Assembly: GCA_018662075.1 (NCBI GenBank)
Contig: JABJGX010000042.1
Location: 1 to 6,335, forward strand
DNA from: Candidatus Peregrinibacteria bacterium
Lineage (GTDB): Bacteria; Patescibacteriota; Gracilibacteria; Peribacterales; Peribacteraceae
Direction: 5' to 3'
Length of the DNA: 6,335 nt
Below the pieces are notes generated by a model that saw only the letters and a program-made list of their open reading frames with translations, was not told where the DNA came from and made no database searches. Below are positions 5,952 to 6,335 of this stretch, piece after piece. Within the stretch, counting starts at the first letter, position 1, and each line of letters begins with the position of its first letter. The translations under genes were made by a program, and so were the position numbers.

Positions 5952-5979
5952 TTAGTGTTGTAAAAAATTACAACACTAA
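5952..5979. repeat. Perfect 28-bp palindrome between the small ORF and recA
   Basis: TTAGTGTTGTAA (5952-5963), AAAA, TTACAACACTAA (5968-5979): 12-bp arms around a 4-bp loop. It begins 4 bp past the TAA of the upstream ORF on the minus strand, the position expected of a terminator. However, the stem is AT-rich and no proper T-run follows on either strand. It may be a weak terminator or an operator with TGTTGTAA half-sites. Confidence 0.6.
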
Positions 5980-5983
5980 ACTC

Positions 5984-6307
5984 TTATCCCCGGTATTGAC
6001 GGCAAGTCACTGTGCATCCCATAGCCTGCAACTGCCGCATAAGGATTCTATCTCCGTTAAAAGAAACATTACCAAGGTAAATGTGAACGTCGTCACGTGA
6101 AGGGAAACTTTGCACCCACTGAAGGAGTGAAGCAGAGTCGTATTTATTCTGCATCTTGTCTTTACTCCAGTCAATAACAACAGAAGAAGATGAGAATAGA
6201 GGAGCCGTTGATGCTTGTCTTTCATGCATGCGAGGAGTGTACACCCGTACACCCAAGAAGCAAGCAAGTGTGATTGCCCGACGTACACCTTTGGTTCCGC
6301 ATATCAT
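5984..6307 (-). CDS. Short hypothetical protein upstream of recA
   Basis: I do not recognise this 107-residue protein. The first 27 residues (basic, then hydrophobic ITLACFLGV) are encoded by DNA carrying the repeated GGTGTAC motifs. Translation may really begin at ATG 6229 (M27), giving 81 residues. The C-terminal part looks protein-like: a strand VVID (43-46) with D46, a helix SASLLQWVQSF (58-68), a strand DVHIYLGN (73-80) and a helix-strand RILMRQLQAMGCTV (87-100). That order faintly recalls the first half of a NYN/PIN-like nuclease, but it stops before the remaining acidic residues would appear. It could therefore be a fragment. An in-frame TAA lies two codons before ATG 6307. The shadow frame at 6007-6288 looks less like protein. 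A perfect palindrome follows the stop, then recA. Confidence 0.42.
   Translation of the reverse strand: MICGTKGVRRAITLACFLGVRVYTPRMHERQASTAPLFSSSSVVIDWSKDKMQNKYDSASLLQWVQSFPSRDDVHIYLGNVSFNGDRILMRQLQAMGCTVTCRQYRG
6236..6291. promoter_or_regulatory. Second copy of the recA-type motif module, near the small ORF start
   Basis: TACACC occurs at 6240-6245, 6248-6253 and 6284-6289. On the minus strand AAGGTGTACGTC (6291-6280) is identical to 5862-5851. GGTGTACGGGTGTACACT (6253-6236) matches GGTGTACAAGTTTACACC (5805-5788) at 14 of 18 positions. The two elements occur in the same order in both places. They overlap the first codons of the ORF starting at 6307 but would lie just upstream of the alternative start at 6229, which favours a regulatory reading. 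Confidence 0.4.
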
Positions 6308-6335
6308 TTCTTATTTTCTTCTCTTACGCATAAAG

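Noticed and set aside
6007..6288. Alternative 93-residue frame overlapping the small ORF upstream of recA
   Set aside because: Its Leu/Cys/Ser runs look like a shadow frame, while the overlapping frame has a regular strand-helix pattern. Neither is proven.
1..6335. Reassigned UGA code as in Gracilibacteria or Absconditabacteria
   Set aside because: No core gene needs UGA read as an amino acid. Conserved glycines use GGN codons, and DUF559 ends at a TGA inside its repeat.
6311..6335. Possible tail of an upstream gene on the minus strand (FMRKRRK then TAA at 6313-6311)
   Set aside because: Only about eight codons are visible, which is too little to support a gene call.

Overview
The window is bacterial chromosomal DNA, and every supportable gene lies on the minus strand. 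Reading in the direction of transcription (high to low coordinates), the order is: a short unrecognised protein (5984-6307), recA (4591-5667), a small DUF559 nuclease cassette (4119-4586), the replicative helicase dnaB (2461-3837), the peptidoglycan lipid-carrier enzyme mraY (1352-2413), a glyceraldehyde-3-phosphate dehydrogenase (272-1285), and the start of a class I fructose-1,6-bisphosphatase cut by the window edge (1-269). The code is standard: the glycines of the conserved motifs use GGN codons and the core genes end in TAA or TAG.

The organism looks like an uncultured bacterium with a condensed genome, possibly Patescibacteria/CPR (Peregrinibacteria-like). The grounds are the general look of the proteins, mraY lying outside a cell-wall cluster, and the lack of a recognisable Shine-Dalgarno sequence before every start codon. 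No marker gene such as 16S rRNA is present, so the assignment is an inference of modest confidence.

The left half (1-3837) is compact housekeeping sequence. dnaB, mraY, gap and fbp follow each other with gaps of 47, 66 and 2 bp. gap and fbp are functionally paired: the dehydrogenase carries an Asn-Ala-Ser coenzyme signature, as in gluconeogenic NADP-type GapB, and the adjacent enzyme is the gluconeogenic bisphosphatase.

The segment 3838-4118 has no recognised gene. It holds a cluster of DnaA-box-like sequences about 75 bp upstream of dnaB. Next comes a 468-bp unit (4119-4586): a DUF559 endonuclease gene enclosed by inverted CCTCACCC/GGGTGAGG termini, each with a GGAGAGGG hairpin. It begins 4 bp after the recA stop, is more AT-rich than its neighbours, and looks like an inserted nuclease cassette.

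The right part (5668-6335) is the regulatory end. The recA leader contains a 13-bp inverted repeat, a pyrimidine tract where a ribosome-binding site would normally lie, a possible leader peptide, and a dense set of GGTGTA/TACACC motifs. A 12-mer followed by an 18-bp near-palindrome occurs in the same order upstream of recA and again at the start of the small upstream ORF, suggesting a shared operator. A perfect 28-bp palindrome separates the two. The most interesting material is this candidate recA-linked operator system, the DUF559 cassette and the DnaA-box cluster.
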